A stretch of 64,000 bases of DNA from NCBI GenBank assembly GCA_902627735.1, contig CACOKI010000001.1:1-64000 (forward strand), written 5' to 3'. The stretch comes from an uncultured Pelagibacteraceae bacterium. Its GTDB lineage: Bacteria; Pseudomonadota; Alphaproteobacteria; Pelagibacterales; Pelagibacteraceae. The notes below the pieces were generated by a model. That model did not search any database and was not told the DNA's origin. It saw only the letters and a list, made by a program, of their open reading frames with translations. A program made the translations under genes and the position numbers. This document shows, piece after piece, positions 9,006-17,738 of this stretch; position 1 is the stretch's first letter; each line of letters begins with the position of its first letter.

Positions 9006-9093
9006 AGTTATAACTGGCCAAAACCATAACCATTCTAAAAGAGATTTAAAGTATTAAAATTGTTCAAAATAAGCGACTTTTTGAGTTATAACT
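9006..9093. promoter_or_regulatory. Pair of identical 10-bp palindromes in a divergent control region
   Basis: The perfect palindrome AGTTATAACT occurs at 9006-9015 and again at 9084-9093, 78 bases apart start to start. One copy lies close to each divergent gene (symporter operon to the left, conserved hypothetical to the right). Repeated identical dyads placed like this suggest operators for one dimeric regulator. The regulator is not identifiable from this window. Confidence 0.5.
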
Positions 9094-9111
9094 AAGCAAA
9101 AATAGCGCATT

Positions 9112-9735
9112 ATGGCAAAATATAAACTTACTTGGAAAGATCTAACTTGGAATGATTTCAAAATATATTTATTTGGACTTTTTAAAGCTTTTATACCTAA
9201 AAAAAAATTGAGCACCTTAGATGATCTTGAGAATTTTATTCAAACAAAATCTGCCTGGGTTTCCCAAGTAACACTTTATGGGTATTTAAAAACTAGAATG
9301 GGAACTAGATATGTACTTCATTTCGAAAATGATGAGTTCATGAAGTCTGTTAATTTAGCTAAATGGAACATTTATGCAGTAGCTCTTCAAGATCTTACTT
9401 TCTTTACATTTTCTTATTTAAAAGCGAATTTAAACTACCAAGACGTTGATAAAGCAAAAGAAATTTTTTTAAAAATTCTCGATGATGAGACTACAAATAA
9501 TATGCCGCAAGGTATAATGGAAGATGCAAAAAAAAATTTTAATGAAAGAATTCAAAATATGAATTGGGATTATTATTTTAACGATCTACCATTTAATCCT
9601 AGTGCATTATCGTTATTTAAGTGGGCTCCGATTGCTGAAGAACTCAAAACATTAGATAGAAAAATTGTATTAAATTCTGTGATTTTAAAATGGGACATTG
9701 TGAAGAAAGAATTTAAAGAAAGAATAAATTTTTAA
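9112..9735 (+). CDS. Conserved alphaproteobacterial hypothetical protein
   Basis: A 207-residue soluble protein with no signal peptide or membrane segment. A conserved-looking core around residues 45-70 reads [20 protein letters not shown], followed by [21 protein letters not shown] recall proteins with this core as conserved hypotheticals in alphaproteobacteria; no biochemical role is known to me. Its position between the symporter operon and acs, with a shared palindrome-bearing control region, links it to carboxylate uptake or use by inference only. Its 3' end overlaps the acs stop by 4 bases (convergent). Confidence 0.7.
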   Translation: MAKYKLTWKDLTWNDFKIYLFGLFKAFIPKKKLSTLDDLENFIQTKSAWVSQVTLYGYLKTRMGTRYVLHFENDEFMKSVNLAKWNIYAVALQDLTFFTFSYLKANLNYQDVDKAKEIFLKILDDETTNNMPQGIMEDAKKNFNERIQNMNWDYYFNDLPFNPSALSLFKWAPIAEELKTLDRKIVLNSVILKWDIVKKEFKERINF

Positions 9736-11825
9736 GTATTTTTTCTATTTTCAACCAAACTATCAACAACACTTGGATCAGCTAATGTAGTTGTATCTCC
9801 TAGTTGTCCATGTTCATTTGCTGCAATTTTTCTTAAAATTCTTCTCATAATTTTTCCAGATCTTGTTTTTGGAAGACCGGGAGTAAAATGAATTAAATCA
9901 GGGGTAGCCAGGGGACCAATTTGTTTCCTAACCCATAATTTTAAATCTCTTTCAAGCTCTCCAGTTTCAATTTCACCAGCATTTAGTGTTACGTAACAAT
10001 ATAAACCATTTCCTTTAATGTCATGTGGGTATCCAACAACGGCTGCCTCAGCAACTTTAGGATGAGCTACAAAAGCACTTTCAATTTCAGCAGTACCAAG
10101 ATTATGTCCAGAAACAATAATTACATCATCAACTCTTCCTGTAATCCAATAATAACCATCTTTATCTCTTCTACATCCATCACCAGTAAAATATTTTCCA
10201 TCAAATTGAGAAAAATAAGTATCTATAAATCTTTGATGATCACCATAAACTGTTCTCATTTGTCCTGGCCATGACTGAGAAATACATAATCTCCCTTCAC
10301 CTGAACCTTTTATTTCTTTTCCATCTTTATCTACAAGACTAGGTTTAATTCCGTAAAAAGGTTTTGTTGCTGAACCTGGTTTAAGAGGTATAGCACCTGT
10401 TTGAGGTGCAATTAATATTCCCCCAGTTTCAGTTTGCCACCAAGTATCGACAATTGGACATTTTGAATTTCCAACAGTCTTGTAATACCACATCCAAGCT
10501 TCTGGATTTATTGGCTCACCAACTGTTCCTAATAATTTAAGAGATTTTCTTGATGTTTTATTTACTGGTTCATCACCTTCTCTCATTAAAGCTCTTATAG
10601 CAGTTGGTGCTGTATAAAAAGTATTAACTTTAAATTTATCTACTATTTGCCACCATCTAGAACTATCAGGGTAATTTGGAACACCTTCAAACATAATCGT
10701 TGTTGCTCCATTAGAAAGTGGACCATAAATAATGTAACTATGACCCGTAACCCAACCAATATCTGCTGTGCACCAATAAATATCTTTTGGTTTATAATTA
10801 AAAATATATTGATGAGTCATTGATGCATAAACCATATATCCACCAGTTGTATGTAGCACTCCTTTAGGTTTTCCAGTTGAACCAGAGGTATAAAGAATAA
10901 ATAGAGGATCTTCTGCGTTCATTTCCTCAGGATCACATTGATTTGAAACATCTTTTATTAAATCATGATACCAAACATCTCTATCATTATTCCAAAAAAC
11001 ATAATTTCCAGTTCTTTTTACTACAATACACTTTTTTACATTTGGACAATTAGTAAGTGCTTCATCAGTTGTGGCTTTAAGTGGAATAGTTTTTCCACCC
11101 CTTACACCTTCATCAGCAGTGATAATATATTCCGACTCACAATCATTAACTCTACCTGAAATAGACTCTGCTGAAAAACCACCAAAAATAATTGAATGTA
11201 TTGCTCCAATTCTTGCACAAGCTAACATTAAAATTGCAAGCTCCGGGATCATAGTTAAGTAAATTGTTACACGATCACCTTTTTTTATTCCTAGTTTTTT
11301 TAAACCATTTGCTGCTTTTGAAACTTTTTGGTGTAGTTGTTTATATGAAATTTTTTGTGTATCTTTTGGATCATCTCCGACCCAAATAATTGCAGTTTTA
11401 TCTTTCTTATCTTTTAAATGTCTATCAATACAATTTGCTGACGCATTTAATGTTCCATCTTCAAACCATTTTATTCTAACTTCATTTTTACTATACTTAA
11501 CATCTTTAATTTTTTTATATGGTTTTATCCAAGAAATTCTTTTTCCTTCTTTTTTCCAAAAAGCATTATTATTTTTGATCGATTCATTGTATTTTTTTTG
11601 ATATTGAGCTTTGTTTGCAAGACCGCTTTTTATCCACTCTGGTTTAGTTTTAAATATTAATTCTGAAGATGAGTTATCAGTTTTTTTTATTTTTTTTGTA
11701 AAATTTTTTTTCGGTTTTGATTTTTTTCTTACAGTATTTCTTCTTTTAGAAGACTTTTTTATAATCCTTTTTTTTTTATTTGAAGATTTTTTTTTAATTC
11801 TCGATTTTTTCTTTTTTTTTGGCAT
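9732..11825 (-). CDS. acs: Acetyl-CoA synthetase with lysine-rich N-terminal extension
   Basis: A 697-residue AMP-forming acetate:CoA ligase. The ATP loop is [11 protein letters not shown], the acetate-pocket region is [10 protein letters not shown] (the Trp typical of acetate specificity), and the catalytic lysine that is a regulatory acetylation site in homologues lies in [11 protein letters not shown] near the C-terminus. The domain homologous to other Acs proteins begins near residue 57 (TKPEWIKSG). The preceding residues 1-48 include 28 Lys/Arg and are not part of the usual enzyme. No Met codon exists between the ATG and the domain, so the extension looks translated unless a non-ATG start is used. 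It probably acts with the nearby symporter to assimilate acetate. Confidence 0.93.
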   Translation of the reverse strand: MPKKKKKSRIKKKSSNKKKRIIKKSSKRRNTVRKKSKPKKNFTKKIKKTDNSSSELIFKTKPEWIKSGLANKAQYQKKYNESIKNNNAFWKKEGKRISWIKPYKKIKDVKYSKNEVRIKWFEDGTLNASANCIDRHLKDKKDKTAIIWVGDDPKDTQKISYKQLHQKVSKAANGLKKLGIKKGDRVTIYLTMIPELAILMLACARIGAIHSIIFGGFSAESISGRVNDCESEYIITADEGVRGGKTIPLKATTDEALTNCPNVKKCIVVKRTGNYVFWNNDRDVWYHDLIKDVSNQCDPEEMNAEDPLFILYTSGSTGKPKGVLHTTGGYMVYASMTHQYIFNYKPKDIYWCTADIGWVTGHSYIIYGPLSNGATTIMFEGVPNYPDSSRWWQIVDKFKVNTFYTAPTAIRALMREGDEPVNKTSRKSLKLLGTVGEPINPEAWMWYYKTVGNSKCPIVDTWWQTETGGILIAPQTGAIPLKPGSATKPFYGIKPSLVDKDGKEIKGSGEGRLCISQSWPGQMRTVYGDHQRFIDTYFSQFDGKYFTGDGCRRDKDGYYWITGRVDDVIIVSGHNLGTAEIESAFVAHPKVAEAAVVGYPHDIKGNGLYCYVTLNAGEIETGELERDLKLWVRKQIGPLATPDLIHFTPGLPKTRSGKIMRRILRKIAANEHGQLGDTTTLADPSVVDSLVENRKNT

Positions 11826-11839
11826 AAATATATTTAATT

Positions 11840-12259
11840 TTAAACTTTACCCATGTTATTTAAAATTTTCCAGCTTTTAGAGTCTATTGGCATTACAGAC
11901 AGTCGACTTTGTTTAATTAATGATAAATGGCTCAATTCCTTAGTTTTCTTAATATTTTCAAGTGTAATAGGTTTTTCAAGTTTTCTAATAAATTTTACTT
12001 TGACTGCTACAAACCGACCAGATTGGTCAGTTTTATCTATGAATGCTTCCTTTATGACCTCGACAACTCCAACTATCTCTTTTCCAATATTTGAATGATA
12101 AAAAAAACATTGGTCACCCTTTTTCATCGCTTTTAAGTTTTTTGCAGCTTGATAGTTTCTAACCCCGTCCCAAGCAGCTCCTTTGGTTCCAGCCTTTTTT
12201 TGTTGTTCGATAGACCAAACATCTGGCTCAGATTTTAATAACCAATAATTTTTACTCAT
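11840..12259 (-). CDS. EVE-domain (PUA-like) protein
   Basis: A 139-residue single-domain protein starting [17 protein letters not shown], with [12 protein letters not shown] and DQCFFYHSN motifs characteristic of EVE domains (thymocyte nuclear protein 1 family). EVE domains bind modified bases in DNA or RNA. The bacterial stand-alone form is widespread next to housekeeping genes, and its exact ligand here is unknown. It overlaps the 3' end of tsaD by four bases (ATGA), so the two are translationally coupled; the link to a tRNA-modification gene is suggestive. Confidence 0.9.
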   Translation of the reverse strand: MSKNYWLLKSEPDVWSIEQQKKAGTKGAAWDGVRNYQAAKNLKAMKKGDQCFFYHSNIGKEIVGVVEVIKEAFIDKTDQSGRFVAVKVKFIRKLEKPITLENIKKTKELSHLSLIKQSRLSVMPIDSKSWKILNNMGKV

Positions 12260-13329
12260 AATTTAACACCAGCACCTTTTAGAAATACCGCATCTTGATC
12301 TAAAGGCCACCTTGGTTTTGCAGGATAATCTAAATTATCAAATTGTTTTAGTTTAAATTTTTCTAATCCGACCATCGCAATCATAGCCGCGTTATCTCCA
12401 CATAATTCAATGGGAGGAAAAATAGGTTTATAATTTTCTTCTTTACAAAGTTCAATCAACATATTTCTAATTTCTTTATTTGCCGCAACACCACCAGCAA
12501 CAACAAATTTTTTTTCTTTTGGTTTAATTTGGTTTTCGAATTCGGTAAAAGCTATTTTTGTTTTTTTATGTAAAATTTCTATTACTGTTTTTTGAAAAGA
12601 GGCAGCAAGGTCAAATTTTTCTTGTTCGGTTTTAATTTGTTTTGTGATATTTAATATTGCTGTCTTAAGACCTGCAAATGATAAATTGCATCCTCCTTTA
12701 TTAAAAATTGGTTTTGGTAAATTATATTTATTTGGATCTCCCTTTTTTGCTAAAACTTCTACTTGTGGACCACCAGGAAATTCAATTCCCAAAAGTTTTG
12801 CAGTTTTATCAAATGCTTCACCAATAGCATCATCAATAGTTGTTCCAAGTCTTTTATATTCACCTAAATTTTTTACACTTAAATATTGAGAATGGCCGCC
12901 AGAAATTAACAATAATAAATATGGATAATTTAATTTTGAATTTAGTTTAGGACTTAAGGCATGACCTTCTAAATGATTTACAGCTATAAATGGTTTATTT
13001 AAAGAAGCAGCAAAAGTTTTTCCAAAACTTAATCCAACAGAAAGACAAACAATTAAACCGGGTCCAGCTGTTGATGCGACAGCATCTATTTCTTTAATAT
13101 CAATTTTACTTTCATCAATTGCTTTTTGGACTATCAGGTCAATTTTTTCTACGTGGGATCTAGCAGCAAGTTCAGGTACAACACCACCAAATTCTTTATG
13201 AACATCAACCTGACTAGATACAATATTTGATAAGACAATAGGATTTCCTTGATCATTTTCTGTTATAATTGATGCAGCTGTTTCGTCACAACTCGACTCT
13301 ATTCCAAGAATTAAGGGTTTTTTACTCAT
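12256..13329 (-). CDS. tsaD: tRNA N6-adenosine threonylcarbamoyltransferase
   Basis: A 357-residue ASKHA-fold protein that transfers the threonylcarbamoyl group to A37 of ANN-decoding tRNAs, working with TsaB and TsaE (not in this window). Signatures: LGIESSCDETAAS at the N-terminus, the metal-binding HLEGH, LISGGHSQ, DDAIGEAFDK and AGGVAANKEIR. The length matches the family. It is divergent from hemC across a 56-base gap, a common alphaproteobacterial arrangement, and precedes the EVE-domain gene. Confidence 0.95.
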   Translation of the reverse strand: MSKKPLILGIESSCDETAASIITENDQGNPIVLSNIVSSQVDVHKEFGGVVPELAARSHVEKIDLIVQKAIDESKIDIKEIDAVASTAGPGLIVCLSVGLSFGKTFAASLNKPFIAVNHLEGHALSPKLNSKLNYPYLLLLISGGHSQYLSVKNLGEYKRLGTTIDDAIGEAFDKTAKLLGIEFPGGPQVEVLAKKGDPNKYNLPKPIFNKGGCNLSFAGLKTAILNITKQIKTEQEKFDLAASFQKTVIEILHKKTKIAFTEFENQIKPKEKKFVVAGGVAANKEIRNMLIELCKEENYKPIFPPIELCGDNAAMIAMVGLEKFKLKQFDNLDYPAKPRWPLDQDAVFLKGAGVKL

Positions 13330-13385
13330 TCAAATAGTTTTTAATAATTGTACAATCTCATTACAAAAAAGAAATAAATTTATTA

Positions 13386-14303
13386 ATGAATAAAAAAATA
13401 ACAATTGGATCTAGAGGTAGTAAATTAGCATTACTCTATGCACAAAAAGCTAAGGACGATATTATTAGAAATACAGAATTAAGTAATGAGGATATAGTAA
13501 TTAAAAAGATCACGACCAAAGGTGACCAAGTTAAAGATTCAAGACTTTCTGAATTTGGTGGTAAAGGTTTATTTTCAAGTAGCATAGAAAAAGAACTTCA
13601 AGAAAAAAGAATTGATGTAGCAGTTCATGCTTTAAAGGATTTACCAGCTATAGAAACAGATGGTTTAATAACTGATATTTTTTTAGAAAGAAACGACCCA
13701 AAAGAAATTTTGATTTCTAGAGATAAAAAAAAGTTAAAGGAATTAGATTTAAATTCAATTGTGGGAACATCTTCATATAGAAGAGAGTTTCAGATAAAAA
13801 AAATAAGACCAGATATAAATTGTAAATTAATTAGAGGCAACATTGATACCAGATTAAAAAAATTAAAAGAAGGCCAGTATGATGCAATAATTTTGTCTCT
13901 CGCAGGAATAAAATATCTACAACTTGAAAATGAAATTACTGAAATATTTACAACCAAGGAAATTATCCCAAGTGCTGGGCAAGGTATTATTGCACTTCAA
14001 TGTAGAGAAAATGATAAAGATATAATTTCTTTATTAAAAAAAATTAATCATGAAGAAACATATAAAAGAGCGCATGCAGAAAGAAATATCTTAAAAGTTT
14101 TAGAAGGTGATTGTGAAACTGCTATAGGGGCATATTCTATAATCGATGGAGAAAATATTATCTTAGAAGCAGAACTTTTCTCTTTAGATGGTTCAAAAAG
14201 ATTTTATGAAAAAAAAATTGAAAATATTGTAAAATTTAGAGAAGTTGGGAAAGAAATTGGTCAAATTTTAAAAAAAAAATCAAATAATTCATATAAAAGA
14301 TAA
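13386..14303 (+). CDS. hemC: Hydroxymethylbilane synthase (porphobilinogen deaminase)
   Basis: A 305-residue enzyme that polymerises four porphobilinogens into hydroxymethylbilane for heme synthesis. Visible motifs: IGSRGSKLALLYA (N-terminus), HALKDLPA, SSYRRE, LIRGNIDTRL, SAGQGIIALQCR, and EGDCETAIGAY, whose cysteine carries the dipyrromethane cofactor. The length is normal. It leads a tight plus-strand run with hemD one base downstream. Confidence 0.95.
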   Translation: MNKKITIGSRGSKLALLYAQKAKDDIIRNTELSNEDIVIKKITTKGDQVKDSRLSEFGGKGLFSSSIEKELQEKRIDVAVHALKDLPAIETDGLITDIFLERNDPKEILISRDKKKLKELDLNSIVGTSSYRREFQIKKIRPDINCKLIRGNIDTRLKKLKEGQYDAIILSLAGIKYLQLENEITEIFTTKEIIPSAGQGIIALQCRENDKDIISLLKKINHEETYKRAHAERNILKVLEGDCETAIGAYSIIDGENIILEAELFSLDGSKRFYEKKIENIVKFREVGKEIGQILKKKSNNSYKR

Positions 14304-14304
14304 T

Positions 14305-15003
14305 ATGCATATTTTATTAACTAGACCACTAGAAGACTGTTCAGAAATAATTTTAAAGTTTAAATCATTAGGTCATCAAGTTTCACATCTTCCACTATTA
14401 AAAATAGAAAAAATTAATTACGAGGATGTAAATTTTAATGATTATGGTGCAATTATTTTTACAAGTGCAAATGCAGTAAAGTTTTTAGATTTAAACAAAT
14501 TAGATAAAAATATTATTTGTTTTTGCGTTGGTGGCATGACTGAAAAAAAGGCTAGAGGTGCAGGTTTTCAAAATACGATTGCTGCTGAGGGTAATGTTTT
14601 GAATTTAAAAGAATTAATTTTACAGAATTATTTATCTAAAGATAAACCTCTTCTTTACATAAGCGGCGAGTTAATTTCAGTTGATTTAGATAAAATGCTA
14701 TTAAATGAAGGTTACAGTGTAAAAAGAATTATAAATTACAAAGTAAGTCATAATGAAAAATTTGCCGAAAATTTTGTTAAGGAGTTAAAAGTAAATATGC
14801 CAGATATGGTCTATATTTATTCGCAAAATAGTGCTTTAAGTTTTCTTAATTTCATTAAAAATCATCAATCCGAAAGGCTCTGGATGAATACAAATTTAAT
14901 GTGTATTGGTGAAAAAACCTCATCTATATTGAATGAAATAAAGTGGAAAAAAATATTTCTTTTTAATCCTGGTGAAGAAGAGTTTTTGTTATATAAAATT
15001 TAA
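14305..15003 (+). CDS. hemD: Uroporphyrinogen-III synthase
   Basis: A 232-residue protein that closes hydroxymethylbilane into uroporphyrinogen III. HemD sequences are poorly conserved, but ILLTRPLEDC at the N-terminus, the IIFTSANAVKFL strand-helix, and YIYSQNSALSFL in the second lobe fit the two-domain fold. Position directly after hemC (one-base gap) supports the call. The start codon is an ATG right after the hemC stop. Confidence 0.85.
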   Translation: MHILLTRPLEDCSEIILKFKSLGHQVSHLPLLKIEKINYEDVNFNDYGAIIFTSANAVKFLDLNKLDKNIICFCVGGMTEKKARGAGFQNTIAAEGNVLNLKELILQNYLSKDKPLLYISGELISVDLDKMLLNEGYSVKRIINYKVSHNEKFAENFVKELKVNMPDMVYIYSQNSALSFLNFIKNHQSERLWMNTNLMCIGEKTSSILNEIKWKKIFLFNPGEEEFLLYKI

Positions 15004-15005
15004 TT

Positions 15006-16091
15006 ATGGAATTAATAAATAATTTTTCAGAAATATTTATGTCAGTTTGGAATAAAGGCATATTTGGTATTGATATTTTTGAAATATTAATAGGATTAGG
15101 AATTTTCTTAATCTTTCTAATTTTTAGAGGTTTAATAAGTAAATTGATTATTAAAAAATTAGAAATTATTTCTAAAAGAACTACGAACAAATTAGATGAT
15201 ACATTTGTAAATTCTTTAATTGGGCCAGCAAGATTTTTACCGATTGTTTTAGGTTTTTTTATTGCAAGTTATTATATGACTTTTTCTAACGATGGTAGAG
15301 AAGTAGTTGATACAATAAATAGAACATTAATTACAATTTTAATTTTTTGGGTTATCCATCAAATTATCGAACCTGTTTCATATATATTGAGTGGTCTCGA
15401 TAAACTTTTAACAAGAGAATTAATTGGCTGGATAATTAAATCTTTAAAAATTTTAATATTTATATTAGGTCTGGCAGCTGTTTTAGAATTGTGGGGAATT
15501 AAAATAGGACCAATTATTGCTGGTCTTGGTTTATTTGGAGTTGCTGTTGCTTTAGGTGCTCAAGATTTATTTAAAAATTTAATTTCAGGAATTTTAGTTC
15601 TTGTTGAAAAAAGGTTTAGGATAGGTGATTGGATTTTAGTTGATGGTATAATTGAGGGTATAGTTGAAAAAATAGGTTTTCGATCTACCACTATCAGAAA
15701 ATTTGATAAATCTTTAGCAATTATCCCAAATTTTCAATTTGCAGAAAATGCAGTTATCAATATTAGTGAAACCTCAAATTGGTTGATAAGTTGGATTATA
15801 ACTCTTCAATATGACACTACAGTTGAGCAATTAAAAACAATAAGAGATCAAATAGAAAATCACATTAATAAAAGTGAGGATTTTAATACGAGTGTTGGTG
15901 TAGCAGTTAGAGTTGATAAATTTTCTGACAGCTCAATTGATATGTATGTTCGTTGTTTTACAAAAACAGACAGTTGGAATGAATGGCTATCTGTTAAAGA
16001 ACGCTTAGCTATAGAAATTAAACAAATAGTTGAGAACAATAAAGCATCCTTCGCTTTTCCAAGCCAGTCTATTTATGTAGAAAAAAAATGA
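15006..16091 (+). CDS. MscS-family mechanosensitive channel
   Basis: A 361-residue membrane protein with hydrophobic helices near residues 25-48, 70-90, 105-125 and 140-160, then the pore helix and beta domain of MscS. The pore-lining helix contains GLGLFGVAVALGAQDLFKN (near residues 170-190), closely following the MscS TM3 pattern. It is followed by RIGDWI and by RSTTIRKFDKSLAIIPN. It probably releases solutes on hypo-osmotic shock. It follows hemD by two bases and overlaps the YggT gene by four, so it is in the hemCD operon. Confidence 0.9.
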   Translation: MELINNFSEIFMSVWNKGIFGIDIFEILIGLGIFLIFLIFRGLISKLIIKKLEIISKRTTNKLDDTFVNSLIGPARFLPIVLGFFIASYYMTFSNDGREVVDTINRTLITILIFWVIHQIIEPVSYILSGLDKLLTRELIGWIIKSLKILIFILGLAAVLELWGIKIGPIIAGLGLFGVAVALGAQDLFKNLISGILVLVEKRFRIGDWILVDGIIEGIVEKIGFRSTTIRKFDKSLAIIPNFQFAENAVINISETSNWLISWIITLQYDTTVEQLKTIRDQIENHINKSEDFNTSVGVAVRVDKFSDSSIDMYVRCFTKTDSWNEWLSVKERLAIEIKQIVENNKASFAFPSQSIYVEKK

Positions 16092-16378
16092 TTGCTATCT
16101 TTTATTTAGTTTTACAATTATTAAAACTTTATTCTTATGTAGTCATAGCAAATGTTATAATTAGCTGGTTAATTGCTTTTAATGTTTTAAATACACAAAA
16201 TAGATTTGTTTATGTAATCTTAGATTTTACTTACAGACTAACAGAACCTTTTTTAAACAGAATAAGAAGATTTCTTCCAAATTTAGGTGCTCTGGATATA
16301 TCACCGATAATTTTACTTCTATTGATTTGGTTCATAGAAATGTGTATGAAGCTCTACATTGCACCAATGATATTTTAA
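16088..16378 (+). CDS. YggT family membrane protein
   Basis: A 96-residue protein with two main hydrophobic segments. The motif LTEPFLNRIRRFLPNLGALDISPIILLL is the classic YggT signature, in which TEP...(R/N)PIRR..P...G..D.SP(I/L) precedes the second helix (given here in parts: TEPFLNRIRRFLP, then LDISPI). The family is linked to osmotic adaptation and membrane or division organisation. The ATG overlaps the MscS stop by four bases, and folD follows 6 bases downstream. Confidence 0.88.
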   Translation: MIAIFYLVLQLLKLYSYVVIANVIISWLIAFNVLNTQNRFVYVILDFTYRLTEPFLNRIRRFLPNLGALDISPIILLLLIWFIEMCMKLYIAPMIF

Positions 16379-16384
16379 AAATTT

Positions 16385-17230
16385 ATGATTTTGATTGATG
16401 GTAAAAAAGAAGCAGCACTTTTGAGAGAGGAACTAAAAAAAGAAGTTTCAGAATTAAAAATAAAATATAACAAGGTACCAGGATTAACAGTAATTTTAAT
16501 AGGTGATTTAACTCCAAGTCAAATTTATGTTCGAAATAAAGAAAAATCTGCGAATGAAGTTGGGCTTAAATCTGATGTTATAAAATATCCAGATTCAGTA
16601 GAAGAAAAAATTGTTTTAAAAAAAATAGAGGAATTAAATAAAGATGAGTCGGTGTCTGGTATTTTAGTCCAGTTACCTCTTCCTAAACATATAGACAAAC
16701 AAAAAGTAATTGAAGCTATTCATCCCTCAAAAGATGTAGATGGTTTTCATCCTATGAATGTTGGAAATCTTTCATCTGGTTATGAGAGTTCAGTACCATG
16801 TACACCATTAGGATGTTATCTTTTAATCAAAAAGATAGAACCTAATTTGAGTGGAAAGAAAGCTGTTATTGTTGGTAGATCAAATTTAAATGGTAAACCA
16901 ATGACACAACTTCTTTTAAAAGAAAACTGCACTGTTACTATTACACATTCAAGAACGAAAGATTTAAAAGCTGAATGTCTTGAGGCAGATATTATTGTTG
17001 CAGCAGTTGGAATACCTGAACTTGTTAAAGGTGATTGGGTTAAAAAAAATACCATAGTAATTGATGTAGGTATTAATAAAACAGATAAGGGCATTGTTGG
17101 AGATGTAGCTTTTGACGAAGTTTCAAAAAATGCAAAGGCTTTGACTCCCGTTCCTGGTGGGGTTGGCCCAATGACGATTGCTTGTTTGCTTAAAAATACA
17201 ATCGACTGTTTCAAAAGATCGCAAATTTAA
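16385..17230 (+). CDS. folD: Bifunctional methylenetetrahydrofolate dehydrogenase/cyclohydrolase
   Basis: A 281-residue enzyme interconverting 5,10-methylene-THF, methenyl-THF and 10-formyl-THF. Signatures: IYVRNKEKSANEVG with the catalytic lysine, LVQLPLP, the dinucleotide-site GRSNLNGKPM, and the C-terminal TPVPGGVGPMTI. It feeds one-carbon units to purH (2.6 kb) and possibly takes up THF-bound methyl groups from DMSP demethylation (63 kb). Length is normal. It is the last recognisable enzyme in the hemCD-mscS-yggT-folD run. Confidence 0.95.
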   Translation: MILIDGKKEAALLREELKKEVSELKIKYNKVPGLTVILIGDLTPSQIYVRNKEKSANEVGLKSDVIKYPDSVEEKIVLKKIEELNKDESVSGILVQLPLPKHIDKQKVIEAIHPSKDVDGFHPMNVGNLSSGYESSVPCTPLGCYLLIKKIEPNLSGKKAVIVGRSNLNGKPMTQLLLKENCTVTITHSRTKDLKAECLEADIIVAAVGIPELVKGDWVKKNTIVIDVGINKTDKGIVGDVAFDEVSKNAKALTPVPGGVGPMTIACLLKNTIDCFKRSQI

Positions 17231-17267
17231 TATTTAAATCCATAAAAAATATTTGATAAGTTTGGTT

Positions 17268-17471
17268 ATGAAAAAACCAAAATATCCATATAGAATTGTA
17301 ATCATAATGGGCATACTTACAATTCCCCCTATTGGTGCAACTCAATTAGGTTGGTATCTATATGATCAACAAACTGGATTTGATTATGGCATGATTATTG
17401 GTACATTTTCAGTTATATTAGCTGCTTGGTTGATGTATGAAAAAAATTGGAGAGAAGAGGACGAGGATTAA
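17268..17471 (+). CDS. Small two-helix membrane protein, unknown function
   Basis: A 67-residue protein from the ATG at 17268; a TTG five codons upstream is less likely. Hydrophobic segments lie near residues 9-28 and 41-57, and it ends in a short acidic tail (WREEDED). Its cytosolic acidic tail and small size resemble many uncharacterised SAR11 inner-membrane proteins. It sits 37 bases after folD and 3 bases before the SHOCT protein, and is probably co-transcribed with both. I do not recognise a family. Confidence 0.6.
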   Translation: MKKPKYPYRIVIIMGILTIPPIGATQLGWYLYDQQTGFDYGMIIGTFSVILAAWLMYEKNWREEDED

Positions 17472-17474
17472 TTT

Positions 17475-17738
17475 ATGGAAAAAATAATTTTTTTTGGTTT
17501 AGTTATCCCAATTTTTGCTTTTGTACTTTATTTAGGTGTTAGTGCAATAATGAAAGGGTCAGAGGCTAAAAGTGCACTTAAGGAGGAAGCAAACTTAAAA
17601 AATGATGAGAACGAAAATTCTCTCGATAACAAAAAAAATTTAAGTGAGGAAATCGACAAATTAAATAACCTTTTAAAAGATGGTATTTTAACTCAGGATG
17701 AATTCGAAAAAGCTAAAAAAAAATTATTAGATGATTAG
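17475..17738 (+). CDS. Single-pass membrane protein with SHOCT domain
   Basis: An 87-residue protein. One N-terminal membrane helix (about residues 4-24) is followed by a charged linker and a C-terminal SHOCT motif (IDKLNNLLKDGILTQDEFEK, then AKKKLL), a short amphipathic helix pair found at the ends of many bacterial proteins and thought to mediate oligomerisation. No enzymatic domain. It overlaps convergently by 4 bases with the next gene. Confidence 0.75.
   Translation: MEKIIFFGLVIPIFAFVLYLGVSAIMKGSEAKSALKEEANLKNDENENSLDNKKNLSEEIDKLNNLLKDGILTQDEFEKAKKKLLDD

Noticed and set aside
11697-11825. Possible sequencing error or frameshift creating the lysine-rich Acs tail
   Set aside because: The region has long A runs where errors could occur, but the frame is open and continuous with lysine and arginine throughout, so it is reported as an extension; the error possibility remains.
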